Notes under the pieces: model-generated
What the model saw: only the letters and a program-made list of their open reading frames with translations
The model's database searches: none
Told to the model about the DNA's origin: nothing
Part shown: one piece after another, positions 15,001 to 25,706 of the stretch
Position numbering within the stretch: position 1 is the stretch's first letter
Layout of the letters: every line of letters begins with the position of its first letter
Source: Beroe forskalii
Taxonomy: Eukaryota; Ctenophora; Nuda; Beroida; Beroidae
Length of the DNA stretch: 64,000 bases
Assembly: GCA_011033025.1 (NCBI GenBank)
Contig: WFMF01000140.1
Span: 124,001 to 188,000, forward strand
Direction: 5' to 3'
Made by a program: the position numbers and the translations under genes

Positions 15001-16334
15001 TCCTCAAAAATTATAAACAGTATCAGGACACAGTCAAAATATTGAATATTCATAATAATTATGATCTATAACAGTCCATTAAGTGATGCAATCCTGAATC
15101 GTGATTACTAATGCTATCTACAAACATTTGTGTAAACAGAAAGTGGTTAGGTAGATACCTTGTTGAAATCATACATGCCATAATCTTTAAAGATTGAGAA
15201 TTTGTCAACCCTTGTTTCTGGCTCTCCATCTTTGTTTACATTCATCAAATCAGTCCACCTGTGAAATTACATTCAAGCAACTTTCTCTTCATATAAGCAT
15301 ATAGTTATTTAATAATAATTCATGTAGGTACCTAAGTAAGGTACCTAAGTTATGTTTACAAGCACATTTCAAATTGTTGCCTCCAATTAATCTGCACAGA
15401 AATGACAAAATTATACATTAACCTTTCAGTGAACTTCTGCCTACGCTCCCTACCAAAGTGAGCACCATGCCATAAGCATTTCATGTAGTAATCCAACTCC
15501 AACATACATTGGGCAACATGTGTATCAATGTATGCAGGAGGCACATCAACAAATGTTCCTGAAAATTCATCTCATTAGGTAGGAGCTTCAGTAAGCACTT
15601 TCAAGTGTTTGTGCCAGTAATAATTAAATTCATCATTGCAATGAGTAGAAAAAACGAATAGCATTGGGAAATAGCATTGGGAAATAGGTATCTCATGAGA
15701 TAGCATTAGAATGAGAGTAAAATTTGAAATTCTTCAACCTCTGTCAAACTTGGGTCTCAGTGATATACCAGGGAGCTGTTCAAAAACATTAATGCCTACA
15801 GTAAGCTCTCTGATAATCTGCTGAATCTCTCTAAGATCAAAACTCTCTTCTTTCTTCTTATTCAGGAGTGAAAGAGTTCCTATGGCTTATATGCAAATGG
15901 GCATAAATATAGATTCAGGTGAATTGCTTCTAGCACTAATTTTCTGCAATAAAAGAAACATTTGGAAAGTGACATTTTGCTTTTATGTCTCACCACTCTA
16001 GTTGTATGTATGTTTATTATAGCCTTATAGATACCTTTGTTGTCTATACATCCCCATTAAGAAACTTGAAAATACCAACACTCAACTTCAAGCGGTACCA
16101 TTCCTGCAATTCAGAACTTGGGGTGAAAATAAGGTACAAGATCCTAGCACGTGAGATGTCATTTTCATTTGGAATGATAGTGCACGTAGAATTAATTGTC
16201 CTTCTACCAGTCCTTTCGACTTTACATTTTGTTTGCATGGATAGATTACGTCTAACTCTCTACTCATAACTACCGTGCAAGATTTTCATTTTAAACAATA
16301 ATAACTTACCTTCGTGTGTCTTTGGAGCTGACAT
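54..16334 (-). CDS. ANKAR: Ankyrin and armadillo repeat-containing protein (ANKAR-like), 3' part beyond window
   Basis: Seventeen exons were assembled by hand from GT-AG junctions: 16334-16310 (ATG), 15879-15739, 15558-15423, 15258-15159, 15002-14922, 14535-14429, 14173-14096, 10724-10608, 10351-10206, 8084-7950, 5809-5725, 5525-5426, 4780-4612, 4239-4088, 1758-1641, 1130-985 and 186-54. All intron phases agree, giving about 656 residues with no stop. The N-terminal 430 or so residues are a non-repeat region unknown to me. Exons at 4780-985 encode ankyrin repeats (motifs MMHYAAMNDYSNL, PLHIAIQHGAIECLNCLL, TPLLLACSSGALDTVERLL, GVIHLAALHRHVK). The last exon reads like an armadillo helix pair (RYHAVVALDRLTKNG). 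Ankyrin followed by armadillo is the known domain order of ANKAR, a poorly characterised protein; the name is inference from this order. The ATG exon follows an acceptor-like TTTTCCTCAG, so more 5' exons are possible. The frame continues off the left edge. Confidence 0.72.
190..640. repeat. Purine-rich imperfect repeat in ANKAR intron
   Basis: The + strand is a run of variations on GATTGAGGATAGAGGAGAG, nearly all A and G. It starts immediately upstream (in gene sense) of the exon 186-54 acceptor. A copy of that acceptor region, TTCTATCACTTGGGGAG, recurs at about 320-335 and resembles the real exon edge at 180-192. Confidence 0.7.
1766..2512. repeat. Minisatellite in ANKAR intron next to exon 1758-1641
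   Basis: About 17 imperfect copies of a unit of roughly 45-48 bp with the words GGTTACAAATAGGTT, CTAGTGAGGTTA and AAGGTTAGGCT. Two interleaved variants exist (TTCATTGAGGAAAGG and CTAGTGAGGTTAATAAGG). The first copy starts within ten bases of the splice acceptor of the ankyrin exon and contains its upstream tract. It is not a telomeric repeat. Confidence 0.85.
2513..4087. other. ANKAR intron, no further feature
   Basis: AT-rich intronic sequence between exons 4239-4088 and 1758-1641, right of the minisatellite. No exon, RNA gene or clear repeat was found in it. Confidence 0.5.
5021..5188. mobile_element. MITE with ATTACGTAAT terminal inverted repeats, copy 1
   Basis: The left end reads GTTCACATATTACGTAATCA and the right end is its inverse followed by CGATCCCT. 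The interior has a G-run, a core TTACATG...ACAATA and a second G-rich block before AAATCGGCCAAAAATTGA. The word AATAGCTCG occurs on both sides and may be a target-site duplication. There is no coding capacity. Copies with the same ends lie near 10887, 16381, 47664, 48690, 55890 and 57862. Confidence 0.75.
6944..6975. repeat. Perfect 32 bp palindrome
   Basis: The 16 bases GTTAGCAGGGTTTCCA are followed directly by their exact reverse complement with no spacer. It lies in a large ANKAR intron and is not part of an exon. Confidence 0.85.
8086..8172. repeat. 13 bp repeat abutting an ANKAR splice acceptor
   Basis: Six or so copies of GTAGTGGTGTCAA and its variants GTGGTGGTGTCAA and GTGGGGGTGTCAA. 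The run begins directly upstream, in gene sense, of the acceptor of exon 8084-7950. Confidence 0.8.
9561..9657. repeat. 13 bp TACGTTACGTCAG repeat
   Basis: About seven head-to-tail copies of GTACGTTACGTCA with single-base changes, in an ANKAR intron. Only a vestige survives in the second copy of the segment (near 12280). Confidence 0.8.
10352..10440. repeat. Short repeat abutting acceptor of ANKAR exon 10351-10206
   Basis: About four copies of GTGGTGTCAATCGTGA follow the exon edge directly. On the other side of this exon, 10168-10198 (ATGAATATGCG, ACATGTTGTCATCTACAA) repeats the exon's own 3' part inside the intron. Confidence 0.7.
10887..11050. mobile_element. MITE with ATTACGTAAT ends, copy 2
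   Basis: The most complete copy: AGGGATCGTTCACATATT at the left, its inverse ending CGATCCCT at the right, 164 bp. The core is TTACATGTTATTGTAACAAA followed by a G-run and AAATCGGCCAAAAATTGA. A lone end fragment lies at 10739-10760. Confidence 0.8.
11155..11790. repeat. Repeats of GGGCACTACGTCA type
   Basis: Two runs (about 11155-11318 and 11555-11790) of a unit of roughly 21 bp built from CAGGGCACCAGGGCACTACG. Between and after them are scattered copies of CTATTGTTATTCTA. ORFs across this block on both strands come from repetition. Confidence 0.75.
11972..13876 (-). pseudogene. Broken second copy of the 9103-11155 segment with ANKAR exon copies
   Basis: Collinear with 9103-11155 but peppered with deletions of one to several bases. 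The copy of exon 10724-10608 lies at about 13492-13604 and is frameshifted; the copy of exon 10351-10206 near 13190 is only a remnant, and the MITE copy at 13625-13770 has lost pieces. Reading phase shows that the left copy is used. The scattered small deletions, in intron and exon alike, resemble uncorrected long-read sequence or a second haplotype as much as an old duplication. Confidence 0.65.
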
Positions 16335-17221
16335 AACTGAGGAAAACGGTTTTAGTTAGTGATGGTAAGGTAGGAATAAGAGATCGTTTACAAATCACGT
16401 TATCACCTTGGGAGGAGGGTTCCGAATGATTACGTTACATGTTATTGTAACAAATGCAACTACTGGAAACTTGATTACGAGGGGGAGGGGGGGGGTTAAA
16501 ATCAGCCAAAAATTGATTAAACGTAATATGTGAATGATCCCTAATAAAACGGTCAATTCTACGATCCAATTAAATGCCAAGTTAATGATCTGAAATACAA
16601 ATTTTCATATTAAACTCGGTGCAATAAGAATTAACCAATAACATGACGTCATCTAAAACTTAGTTGAGTCACTAATCAACCTGAAACTTTTTGTACATGG
16701 GAGGTCGCCTCCAAACTTCATGTACCGAAGGTTTCAAGTTTACAAGTGCTTCCGATACAGCCCACTTATTCCAAAAATCCAATTGTTTGAATTAGTCGGC
16801 CAAAAATAATTGCACCTAGTAAGAGTCAGAGGGCTTCGGGTAATACGCTGGAGTTGTAACCAATAACCATCCGTGCTCTAACGGGCATCAGGCCGACCCC
16901 CACACACATAATTGTTCAAATTGAATGGTAATAATCATTTACGGAGAAAAATTCCTTTTCTTTTCTAATCTTTACTATAATACTATGTACTATGTGTTGT
17001 GTGTTGAGTTTATGCATTTACGGAGAAAAAAAGATTTAACACTGAAGAAAATATTTTGTTGTTTCATCATATAGAATTTTTCAACTTTTCAGTGGAAGGA
17101 ATGAGGGAAGAATTTACGATGTAAATTACTGAAAATATTATGAAAGAAACATGTTATCAAACTTAAATATTGAAGATTTATTGCTCAGGGCAACTTTTAC
17201 ATAAGTATTGAAAGGTGCCAC
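16335..17221. other. Region between ANKAR and BTB array
   Basis: Contains a MITE copy at 16381-16542 (diverged left end ATCGTTTACAAATCACG, right end ATATGTGAATGATCCCT) and otherwise AT-rich sequence. No exon was recognised, though 5' exons or the promoter of the ANKAR-like gene may lie here. Confidence 0.5.
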
Positions 17222-17529
17222 TCAAAACTAACAATCAATTCAATATAGTACTGATCATAAACAAAATACCCCTAGCACCAAGACGGCTAGAATAAACGTT
17301 AGCACTTATTCACATCTCGTATAAGAAAAAGATAGAAACCATTCTTTAGTAAACCTCCTATTAACGTAACAAAGCTACCAGCTAAGTTTTAAAAACTACC
17401 AGCAATAATCATGATTTAAGAAATATTAGCCAATTTTGAGGGTACTTGTAGGCGTGTAAATAATTTGTATTATTACCCTGCAGTGTAATTACTTTTAGAA
17501 TTTTTGAGCAAAATTAATCATGTAAAATC

Positions 17530-17655
17530 ACCGTACCCAGCAGTTGAATTACTGTCAAGTGTGTAATTACTATACCTCAACTGTTGAATTACTATTCAAG
17601 TGTTGAATTACTATTCCCAACTGTTGAATTACTACTGTTGAATTACTACTCATTT
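17530..17655. repeat. TGTTGAATTACT repeats
   Basis: About six copies of CTGTTGAATTACT or AAGTGTTGAATTACT spaced 12-22 bp apart, inside the 1.7 kb insertion. Confidence 0.7.
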
Positions 17656-18737
17656 TCTGAAACGGCCATTCGCACGATCCTAACCTATTTGCTATCTCTG
17701 TGAGCAAGTAAATAGGAATAATAAGCTCCCATGATATCTGTCATCGCACTTTTCATATAAAAAAACGTATAGGTATGCGTTTAGGTAAACAAGATAAGGA
17801 GCTCAATGTGTTCTGTACGATGTATGTTATAAATGGTACATTCGGTAGCACAAGATAAAGTAGATAAGGAGCTCATGTATAAAATACGATATATGGGGCA
17901 ACAAAAGATGAAAGATAAAGTAGATGAAAGGATTAAGGAACACTAGTTACACTACCTTATCGTATATATGGCGCCACGTAGACGCGCTTGATAACTCCAT
18001 CCGTGTTTCAATGTTTATTTATCGAGTGTTTGAGAGATAACGCAGACTTGTGGCGCCATATGTATGGTGTAATGCTCCGTTATATCAACTTCATGTACAT
18101 TTATTTCTGTGCGCCGTCATTTCTATCTGTGAGTGTTCGGTTCTTATTTTAGATCGGGTTGAAAATAATGATAATGGTGCAATACTTATTGATCAACAAA
18201 TGAGTGTATACATGTGCATTTCGATACATTCTTAAGATTTAGCTTACTACAATACTACATTCTAAAGATTTCGCTTTCTACATAAGTACATACAATCGTG
18301 TTCTCTACGAGATTCGCATAAGATTGTACCTCTCAAGTTGAGTCAGTTTTTAATGGTTGTGATTTGAATTATTTTGTTTTCGATTGAGTACTTTTTCATA
18401 CTTGATTCATGCTTTATGGCAATGAAAGATCATAAAAATTTTTGTAAAGTACCTACATAAACTACGTCATACACTAACAGTATACATCAATGCTGGGTGC
18501 TGGTTCTATTCTTTGAATTTGAATATATTCGCTGAATTGACCCCGACACGATGATGATGTTGACTTTTACAAATTCATCGGTGGCAATTTTTTTTTCAAA
18601 ATTTTCGCCTGTTTCAATTATGAAATAGGGCACCTGTTCTCTATAAAGCATTGCCTTCGAATAATTAATAAGTTCATTCGTACTAATATTATGTTTTAAA
18701 TTTCCTTTGATTGCTGCATAAATGGCAGGGTAATAAT

Positions 18738-19114
18738 ACAGTAAATACACACTTGGGTGTGTAAATTACCATCGTAATTGCACTCGCAAGCTCGTGCAAT
18801 TACTCCAATAAATGCACTCGCAAGCTCGTGCATTTATTGCATGAATTCCACTCGCAAGCTCGTGGAATTAATGTGGTAATTACACACCCAAGTGTGTATT
18901 TACCGTATATTATTGCACTCCTCACATTGGCTAATACACTTAGAGCATGGCAAATGGTCATGACGCTAATAAAATTATTGCACTCGGCTTCGCCTCGTGC
19001 AATAATTTGGTATTGTCGCACTCGGCCTGCTCCTCGTGCGACAATACAAATTATTGCACTCGGCTACCCCTCGTGCAATAATTTCTATTAGCGCATTCCC
19101 AGCCATGCTCTAAG
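18738..19114. repeat. Two cloverleaf-like hairpin cassettes
   Basis: Cassette 1: outer arms 18738-18770 and 18872-18906 (GTAAATACACACTTGGGTGT and its inverse) enclose three hairpins at 18774-18802, 18807-18839 and 18841-18870. Cassette 2: outer arms 18940-18970 and 19084-19114 (CTTAGAGCATGG and inverse, GCGCTAATA type) enclose three more at 18973-19009, 19012-19047 and 19048-19085. All six hairpins have the form stem-CACTCG-loop-CTCGTG-stem, but their stems differ (GTAATTG, AATAAATG, AATTC, AAATTATTG, TATTGTCG) and each is matched by its own complement. Confidence 0.8.
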
Positions 19115-19380
19115 CGTATATTATTTAATCCTGGTAACAAGCCGGATATTAAAGGTTCTTATCTAGCATTAAAAATAAAATCAAGTGCAGCGAGTAGACA
19201 AATTGGAAAAAAAACCGTTGTCCAAACTTATATAGATATGTAGATAAATAGAAAATCAAGTATACTCCAATTATAATTTTATCATTTAAGAATCAGCATG
19301 ACTATAACATTTCTAATGGTAAATCAATGATTAACAACAGAGTTCCTGATAAACCGTAGCTAGTTATCACTGTAACTACT

Positions 19381-20982
19381 TCATTGTGTGTTGCGTCTAA
19401 CATCGTAGTAAATAACAAGCCTCACTTGTCCTGCGTCACACAACCAACCACCCCACCATACACCACCTCCCTCTGTGTCGTACTCCGGTCTACCTCTCCA
19501 GGAGATACACATGTTACACCATTTACCAGCTAAGTACTCCTCAATAACAAAGTGCATGTTAGCACTGCTGATAACATCCATGTGACAGTGCAAGTCAGCA
19601 GGGTAGTCCTTATCATCCACTGATAACTTAATATTAAACTTACCAGTTTTCTCACGTGACACTGGAGTTACTTTCAGGATTAACCCACATTCTGAGTTTT
19701 GATTGTTACACTGAGGATGACGGAGTAAGAACCTATAGCACTGTTCAGTGGTTACAAACTGTTCGAATGTTGTCTCAGTACCAACAATTACTACCGTGTC
19801 ACAGTCGGATACCACTGATGAAGGAAGGTTCTGTAAGCGTTCAGGCCAATAGAATCTCTCAGCAAACAGTCGGGGTACCCTACATAGTGACCGTGCAGTA
19901 CAAATACCAGGGAGATTTTCTAGTATTTGATGTCTACGACGAGTATCATTACACCTATACGCATATTCTATAACCATGAAGGTGCTGATTCCGGGAACCT
20001 CCAACAGGGCACTAACAATACCCTCGTTAGGTATATCAGCTAACAGCTTCCTATCATGGAATAAGTTCTGTATAACAGTATAACGTGGTACACTCACAAT
20101 CGCATCACAGCCACTCGAAGATGCACCATCCTGGTGTCTTAGAGCTTTATTCAAAGTTTTAACCAAGGCCAGATCTTTCTGGTTTGTATTGTCGAACCGT
20201 TCGAACAGCAAGTCCATCATATCATCGAACAGCTGTGAATCATTCACCAAACACTGCACCACTTTTGTATTAGAAAACACAGCGTGAACAGTGGCAGTTA
20301 CCCCTGCTTCCATCAGGATATTATCTTTCACAGCTCGTAACACTGGAACGTATCCTCCGTTGCACATTCCAAGGAGATGTTCCACATTAGCTGGCTTGAT
20401 GTCCGCGCAGTTTTCCCTCAGATATCGCTCCACAAACAGTTCAGACACATTCTCAATTCTGGAAAATGTGGTTATCACTATCTCCATCAAATGTCCACAC
20501 TTCTGAGTAGTTTCCGAGTACACAGCCTCGTCAAAAAGAAATGCCATGGCCTTGAAATCCTGTGAGCAGGACTCGCAGAATCGGGTGAATGCGGCAGTGC
20601 ATTTCTCAGACATCCACCTCACTCTAAAAGCGTGAGCTATCTTGTTGATTTCTCTGAAATGGCTCTCTCCAACAAGAAGATCACCACTGTAAAGGCTCTC
20701 GAGAAACATTACAACAATGTCCTTGGAGAAGTCCAGTATCTCTACCTTGGACTGTCTGACTGGATCATTCAAAGAGTAGAGACAGTGTCTGTACTCAGTG
20801 AACAATCGCGTGAAAACCTCACTGTTCCATGAAAGAACGAGAGACGATGCCCTCATGGAAGTGGAATCCCTGAATTCGATTGAGACGTTTCCATGAAATT
20901 CATCGTGGAGGTTCTCCACACCGAAGTTACAGGGCACTGATACGGGTGGGACTGTTGAACGTGTTGGGACCGTGATAGACAT
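19381..20982 (-). CDS. BTB/POZ domain protein, array copy 1 (intact)
   Basis: Open frame of 533 residues in one exon. I chose the ATG at 20982 (MSITVPTRST); the frame is open a little further upstream, but with a GTG rather than ATG. An acceptor-like CACTTTCAG about 40 bases upstream suggests an untranslated first exon. Residues about 25-140 form a BTB/POZ domain (NVSIEFRDSTSMRASSLVLS, SWNSEVFTRLF, MFLESLYSG), followed by a helical BACK-like part to about 300. The C-terminal 230 residues (CYRFLLRHPQC, DYPADLHCHMDVISSANMH, VRLVIYYDVRRNTQ) match no domain I recognise. BTB proteins usually dimerise and often bind Cullin-3, which would make this a substrate adaptor; that role is inference. It carries an 11-residue insert after FTEYR that copies 5 and 6 lack. 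Confidence 0.85.
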   Translation of the reverse strand: MSITVPTRSTVPPVSVPCNFGVENLHDEFHGNVSIEFRDSTSMRASSLVLSWNSEVFTRLFTEYRHCLYSLNDPVRQSKVEILDFSKDIVVMFLESLYSGDLLVGESHFREINKIAHAFRVRWMSEKCTAAFTRFCESCSQDFKAMAFLFDEAVYSETTQKCGHLMEIVITTFSRIENVSELFVERYLRENCADIKPANVEHLLGMCNGGYVPVLRAVKDNILMEAGVTATVHAVFSNTKVVQCLVNDSQLFDDMMDLLFERFDNTNQKDLALVKTLNKALRHQDGASSSGCDAIVSVPRYTVIQNLFHDRKLLADIPNEGIVSALLEVPGISTFMVIEYAYRCNDTRRRHQILENLPGICTARSLCRVPRLFAERFYWPERLQNLPSSVVSDCDTVVIVGTETTFEQFVTTEQCYRFLLRHPQCNNQNSECGLILKVTPVSREKTGKFNIKLSVDDKDYPADLHCHMDVISSANMHFVIEEYLAGKWCNMCISWRGRPEYDTEGGGVWWGGWLCDAGQVRLVIYYDVRRNTQ

Positions 20983-21771
20983 AGCGTTACACACGGATAT
21001 AATGGCTACCTGAAAGTGTCTGGTTAGAAATAAACCTATAGTCTACCGTACTGTAATAACGTTATATCATTTGTGTAGATAGAATATAGAATATTGTTAA
21101 TAATCGTGGCTCAAGATGATCCGCCTACAGGTAGGCGAAAGAACAAAAAGTCAAAAATCGTCTGAATCATAATTAACAGTTAAATAATTAACAGTTGAGA
21201 ACAAACTACAATAGATGATATTAGAGTATGATGAATCTCAGTCATTATCAATAGGGAAAATAAAACTGGAATTTCCTATACTGTTAAACACGCACCTAAA
21301 AACTAAAAATCAATTCAATATAGTACCGATCATGAACAAAATACCCGTAGCACCAAGACGGCTAGAGTAAACGTAAGCACTCATTTACATCTCGTATAAG
21401 AAAAAGATGAAAATCATTCTTTACTATCCCCTTATTAACGGTATAAAGCTACCGCCTAAGTTTTAAAAACTACCAGCAATATTATCATGATTTTAAGAAA
21501 TATTATTTAATCCTGGTAACAAGCCGGATATTAAACGTTCTTATCTGCATTAGACTATAAAAATAAAATCAAGTGCAGCGAGTAGACAAATTGGAGAAAA
21601 AAAACCGTTGTCCAAACTTATATAGATATGTAGATAGATAGAAAATCAAGTATACTCCAGTTATTAAATTTATCATTTAAGAATGAGAATGATTATAACA
21701 TTTCTAATGGTAAATCAATGATTAACAACAGAGTTCCTGATAAACCGTAGCTAGTTATCACTGTAACTACT

Positions 21772-23371
21772 TCATTGTGTGTTGCGTCTAACATCGTAGT
21801 AAATAACAAGTCTCACTTGGTCTGTGCCACACCACCAACCACTCCACCCTACACCACCTCCCACTGTGCGGTACTCCGGTCTACCCTCCCAGGAGATACA
21901 CATGTTACACCATTTACCAGCTAAGTACTCCTCAATAACAAAGTGCATGTTAGCACTGCTGATAACATCCCTGTGACAGTGCAAGTCAGCAGGGTAGTCC
22001 TTATCATCCGTCGTTAACTCAATGTTAAATTTACCAGTCTCCTCACGTGACACTGGGGTTACTTTCAGAATAAACCCACATTCTGAGTTTTGATTGTTGC
22101 ACTGAGGATGACGGAGTAAGAACTTATAACACTTTTCAGTGGTTACAAACTGTTCGAATGTTGTCTCAGTACCAACCATTACTGCTGTGTCACTGTCAGA
22201 TACCACTGATTGAGGCAAGTTCTGTAAGCGTTCAGGACTATTGAATCTCTCAGCAAACAGTCGGGGCACCCTGCACAGAGACCGTGCAGTACAAATACTA
22301 GGTAGATTGTCCAGTATTTGTTTACGACGAGTGCCATTACACCACCTATACGCGTATTCTATAACCATGAAGGTGCTGATTCCAGGAACCTCCAACAGGG
22401 CACTAACAATACCCTTGTCAGGTATATCAGCTAACATCCTCCCATCATAGAATAAGTTCTGTATAGCAGTATAACTTGGTACACTCACAGTCGCATCACA
22501 GGTACTCGAAGATGCACCATCCTGGTGTCTTAGAGCTTTATTCAAAGTTTTAACCAAGTCCAGATCTTTTTGGTTCTTCTTATCAAACCGTTCGAACAGC
22601 AAGTCCATCATATCATCGTACAACTGTGAATCGTTCACCAAACACTGCACCACTTCTGTATTAGAAAACACAGCGTGAACAGTGGATGTTATCTCTTCTT
22701 CCATCTGGATATGATCTTTCACAGCTCGTAATACTGGAATGCATTGTCCTTTGCACATTCCAAGGAGGTGTTCCAACGTAGCTGGCTTGATTTCTGTGAA
22801 CTTCTCTCTTAGGTATTGCTCCACAAACAGTTCAGACACATTTTTAATTCTTGAAAATGTGGTAATCAATATCTCCATTAAATGTCCACACTTCAGAGTA
22901 GTTTCAGAGTACACAGCCTCGTCAAAAAGTAATGCCATGTCCCTGAAATCCTGTGAGCAAGACTCACAGAATCGGGTGAATGCGGCAGTGCATTTCTCAG
23001 ACATCCACCTCACTCTAAAAGCGTGAGATATCTTGTTGATTTCTCTGAAATGGCTCTCTCCAACAAGAAGATCGCCACTGTAAAGGCTCTCCAGAAACAT
23101 GACAACAACGTCCTTGGAGAAGTCTTATCTCTACCTTGGACTGTCTGACTGGATCATTCAAAGAGTAGAGACAGTGTCTGTACTCAGTGAACAATCGCGT
23201 GAAAACCTCACTGTTCCATGAGAGAACGAGGGACGATGCCCTCATGGAAGTGGAATCCTTGAATTCGATTGAGACGTTTCCATGGAATTCATCGTGGAGA
23301 TTCTCCACCCCGAAGTTACAGGGCACTGATACGGGTGGGACTGTTGAACGTGTTGGGACTGTGATAGACAT
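21772..23371 (-). pseudogene. BTB/POZ protein, array copy 2 (one frameshift)
   Basis: The same protein family, but near 23127 two bases are missing relative to copies 5 and 6 (GAGAAGTCTTATC instead of GAGAAGTCTTTTATC). The N-terminal frame (from ATG 23371) therefore runs out at 23015, and a second frame of about 440 residues continues to the stop at 21772. Everything downstream of the break is undamaged, so a sequencing error or a very young lesion is as likely as real loss. It has the 11-residue FTEYR insert like copy 1, but the C-terminus of the other subfamily (GWWCGTDQ). Confidence 0.75.
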
Positions 23372-24162
23372 AGTGTTACTCACAGATATAATAGCTACCT
23401 CAAAGTGTCTGGTTAGAAATAAAACTATAGTCTACAGTACTGTAATAACGTTATATCATTTGTGTAGATAGAATATAGAATATTGTTAATAATCGTGGCT
23501 CAAGATGATCCGCCTACAGGTAGGCGAAAGAACAAAAAGTCAAAAATCGTCTGAATCATAATTAACAGTTAAATATTTGATTTGTTGAGAACAAACTACA
23601 ATAGATGATATTAGAGTATGATGAATCTCAGTCATTATCAATAGGGAAAATAAAACTGGAATTTCCTACACTGTTAAACACGCACCTAAAAACTAAAAAT
23701 CAATTCAATATAGTACCGATCATGAACAAAATACCCGTAGCACCAAGACGGCTAGAATAAACGTAAGCACTTATTTACATCTCGTATAAGAAAAAGATGA
23801 AAATCATTCTTTACTAACCCCTTATTAACGGTATAAAGCTACCGCCTAAGTTTCAAAAACTACCAGCAATATTATCATGATTTTAAGAAATATTATTTAA
23901 TCCTGGTAACAAGCCGGATATTAAACGTTTTTATCTGCATTAGACTATAAAAATAAAATCAAGTGCAGCGAGTAGACAAATTGGAGAAAAAAAAACCTTT
24001 GTCAAAACTTATATAGATATGTAGATAGATAGAAAATCAAGTATACTCCAGATTATAATTTTATCATTTAAGAATCAGCATGACTATAACATTTCTAATG
24101 GTAAATCAATGATTAACAACAGAGTTCCTGATAAACCGTAGCTAGTTATCACTGTAACTACT

Positions 24163-25706
24163 TCATTGTGTGTTGCGTCTAACATCGTAGTAAATAACAA
24201 GTCTCACTTGGTCTGTGCCACACCACCAAACACCCCACCATACACCACCTCCCCATGATGCGAGGTACTCCGGTCTACCCAACCAGGAGATACCCAGGTT
24301 ATACCATTTACCTCTGTAGTACCACTCCATAACAAGGTGCATGTTAGCACTGCTGATAACATCCCTGTGACAGTGCAAGTCAGCAGGGTAGTCCTTATCA
24401 TCCGTCGTTAACACAATGTTAAATTTACCAGTCTCCTCACGTGACACTGGGGTTACTTTCAGAATAAACCCACATTCTGAGTTCTGAATGTTACATTGAG
24501 GAAGACGGAGTAAGAACTTATAACACTTTTCAGTGGTTACAAACTGTTCGAATGTTGTCTCAGTACCAACCATTACTGCTGTGTCACTGTCAGATACCAC
24601 TGATTGAGGTAGGTTCTGTAAGCGTTCAGGTATAATGAATCTCTCAGCAAACAGTCGGGGTACCCTGCACAGAGACCCTGCAGTACAAATACTAGGTAGA
24701 TTGTCCAGTATTTGTTTACAACGAGTAACATTACACCAATACGCATATTCTATAACCATGAAGGTGCTGATTCCAGGAACCTCCAACAGGGCACTAACAA
24801 TACCCTCATCAGGTATAACATCTAACAGATTCCCATCATGGAATAAGTTCTGTATAGCAGTATAACCTGGTACACTCACAGTCGCATCACAGGTACTTGA
24901 AGATGCACCATCCTGGTGTCTTAGAGCTTTGTTCAAAGTTTTAACCAAGTCCAGATCTTTCTCGTTCAAATGATCAAACCTTTTGAACACAAGTCCATCA
25001 TATCATCATCACAGGTATCATCGTTCACCAAACACTGCACCACTTCTGTACTAGAAAACACAGCGTGAACAGTGGCAGTTACCCCTTCTTCCATCTGGAT
25101 GTGATCTTTTGTCACAACACTGGAATGTATCCTCCGTTGCACATTACAAGGAGATGTTCACATTACACTGCACTTTTTTTCCCTCAGATATTGCGTGAAA
25201 CAATTCCAGCCACATTCTCAATTCTGGAAAATGGTTCATCACTATCTCCATTAAATGTCACACTTCAGTTTAGTTTCAGATACACAGCCTCGTCAAAAAG
25301 AAATGCCATGTCCCTGAAATCCTATGAGCAGGACTCACAGAATCGAGTGAATGCGGCAGTTTTTCTCAGACATCCACCTCACTCTAAAAGCGTGAGATAT
25401 CTTGTTGATTTCTCTGAAATGGCTCTCTTCAACAAGAATCGCCACTGTAAAAAGGCTCTCCAGGAACATGACAACAACGTCCTTGGAGAAGTCCCTTTAT
25501 CTCTACCTGGACTGTCTGTACTCCGTGAACAATCGCGTGAAAACCTCACTGTTCCATGAGAGAATGAGAGACGATGCCCTCATGGAGTGGAATCCTTGAA
25601 TTCGATTGAGACGTTTCCATGGAATTCATCGTGGAATTCTCCACCCCCGAAGTTACAGGCACTGATACGGGTGGGACTGTGAACGTGTTGGGACTGTGAT
25701 AGACAT
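24163..25706 (-). pseudogene. BTB/POZ protein, array copy 3 (5' half broken)
   Basis: The C-terminal 275 codons (24163-24990) are open, and have variable residues found in no other copy (EWYYRGKWYNLG, SWLGRPEYLASW). From about 24990 to 25706 there are many losses of one to a few bases, destroying the BTB frame, although its sequence is still recognisable up to the ATG position. The undamaged half next to a heavily nicked half suggests poor consensus in this stretch, or partial decay. Confidence 0.75.

Larger units (their letters stand above)
17429..19117. mobile_element. 1.7 kb insertion in the BTB spacer, flanked by ATATTA
   Basis: In other units the spacer runs AAGAAATATTATTTAATCC without a break. 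Here it stops after ATATTA (17423-17428) and resumes with ATATTATTTAATCC at 19118, so 1689 bp were inserted with a 6 bp target duplication. No transposase-like frame was found, so it looks non-autonomous. It carries a run of TGTTGAATTACT repeats (17530-17655) and ends in the hairpin cassettes. Terminal inverted repeats are not obvious. Confidence 0.7.

Noticed and set aside
20983..20994. Start of the BTB proteins four codons upstream of MSITV
   Set aside because: That codon is GTG in every copy; the first ATG is at MSITV and is conserved in all six units.
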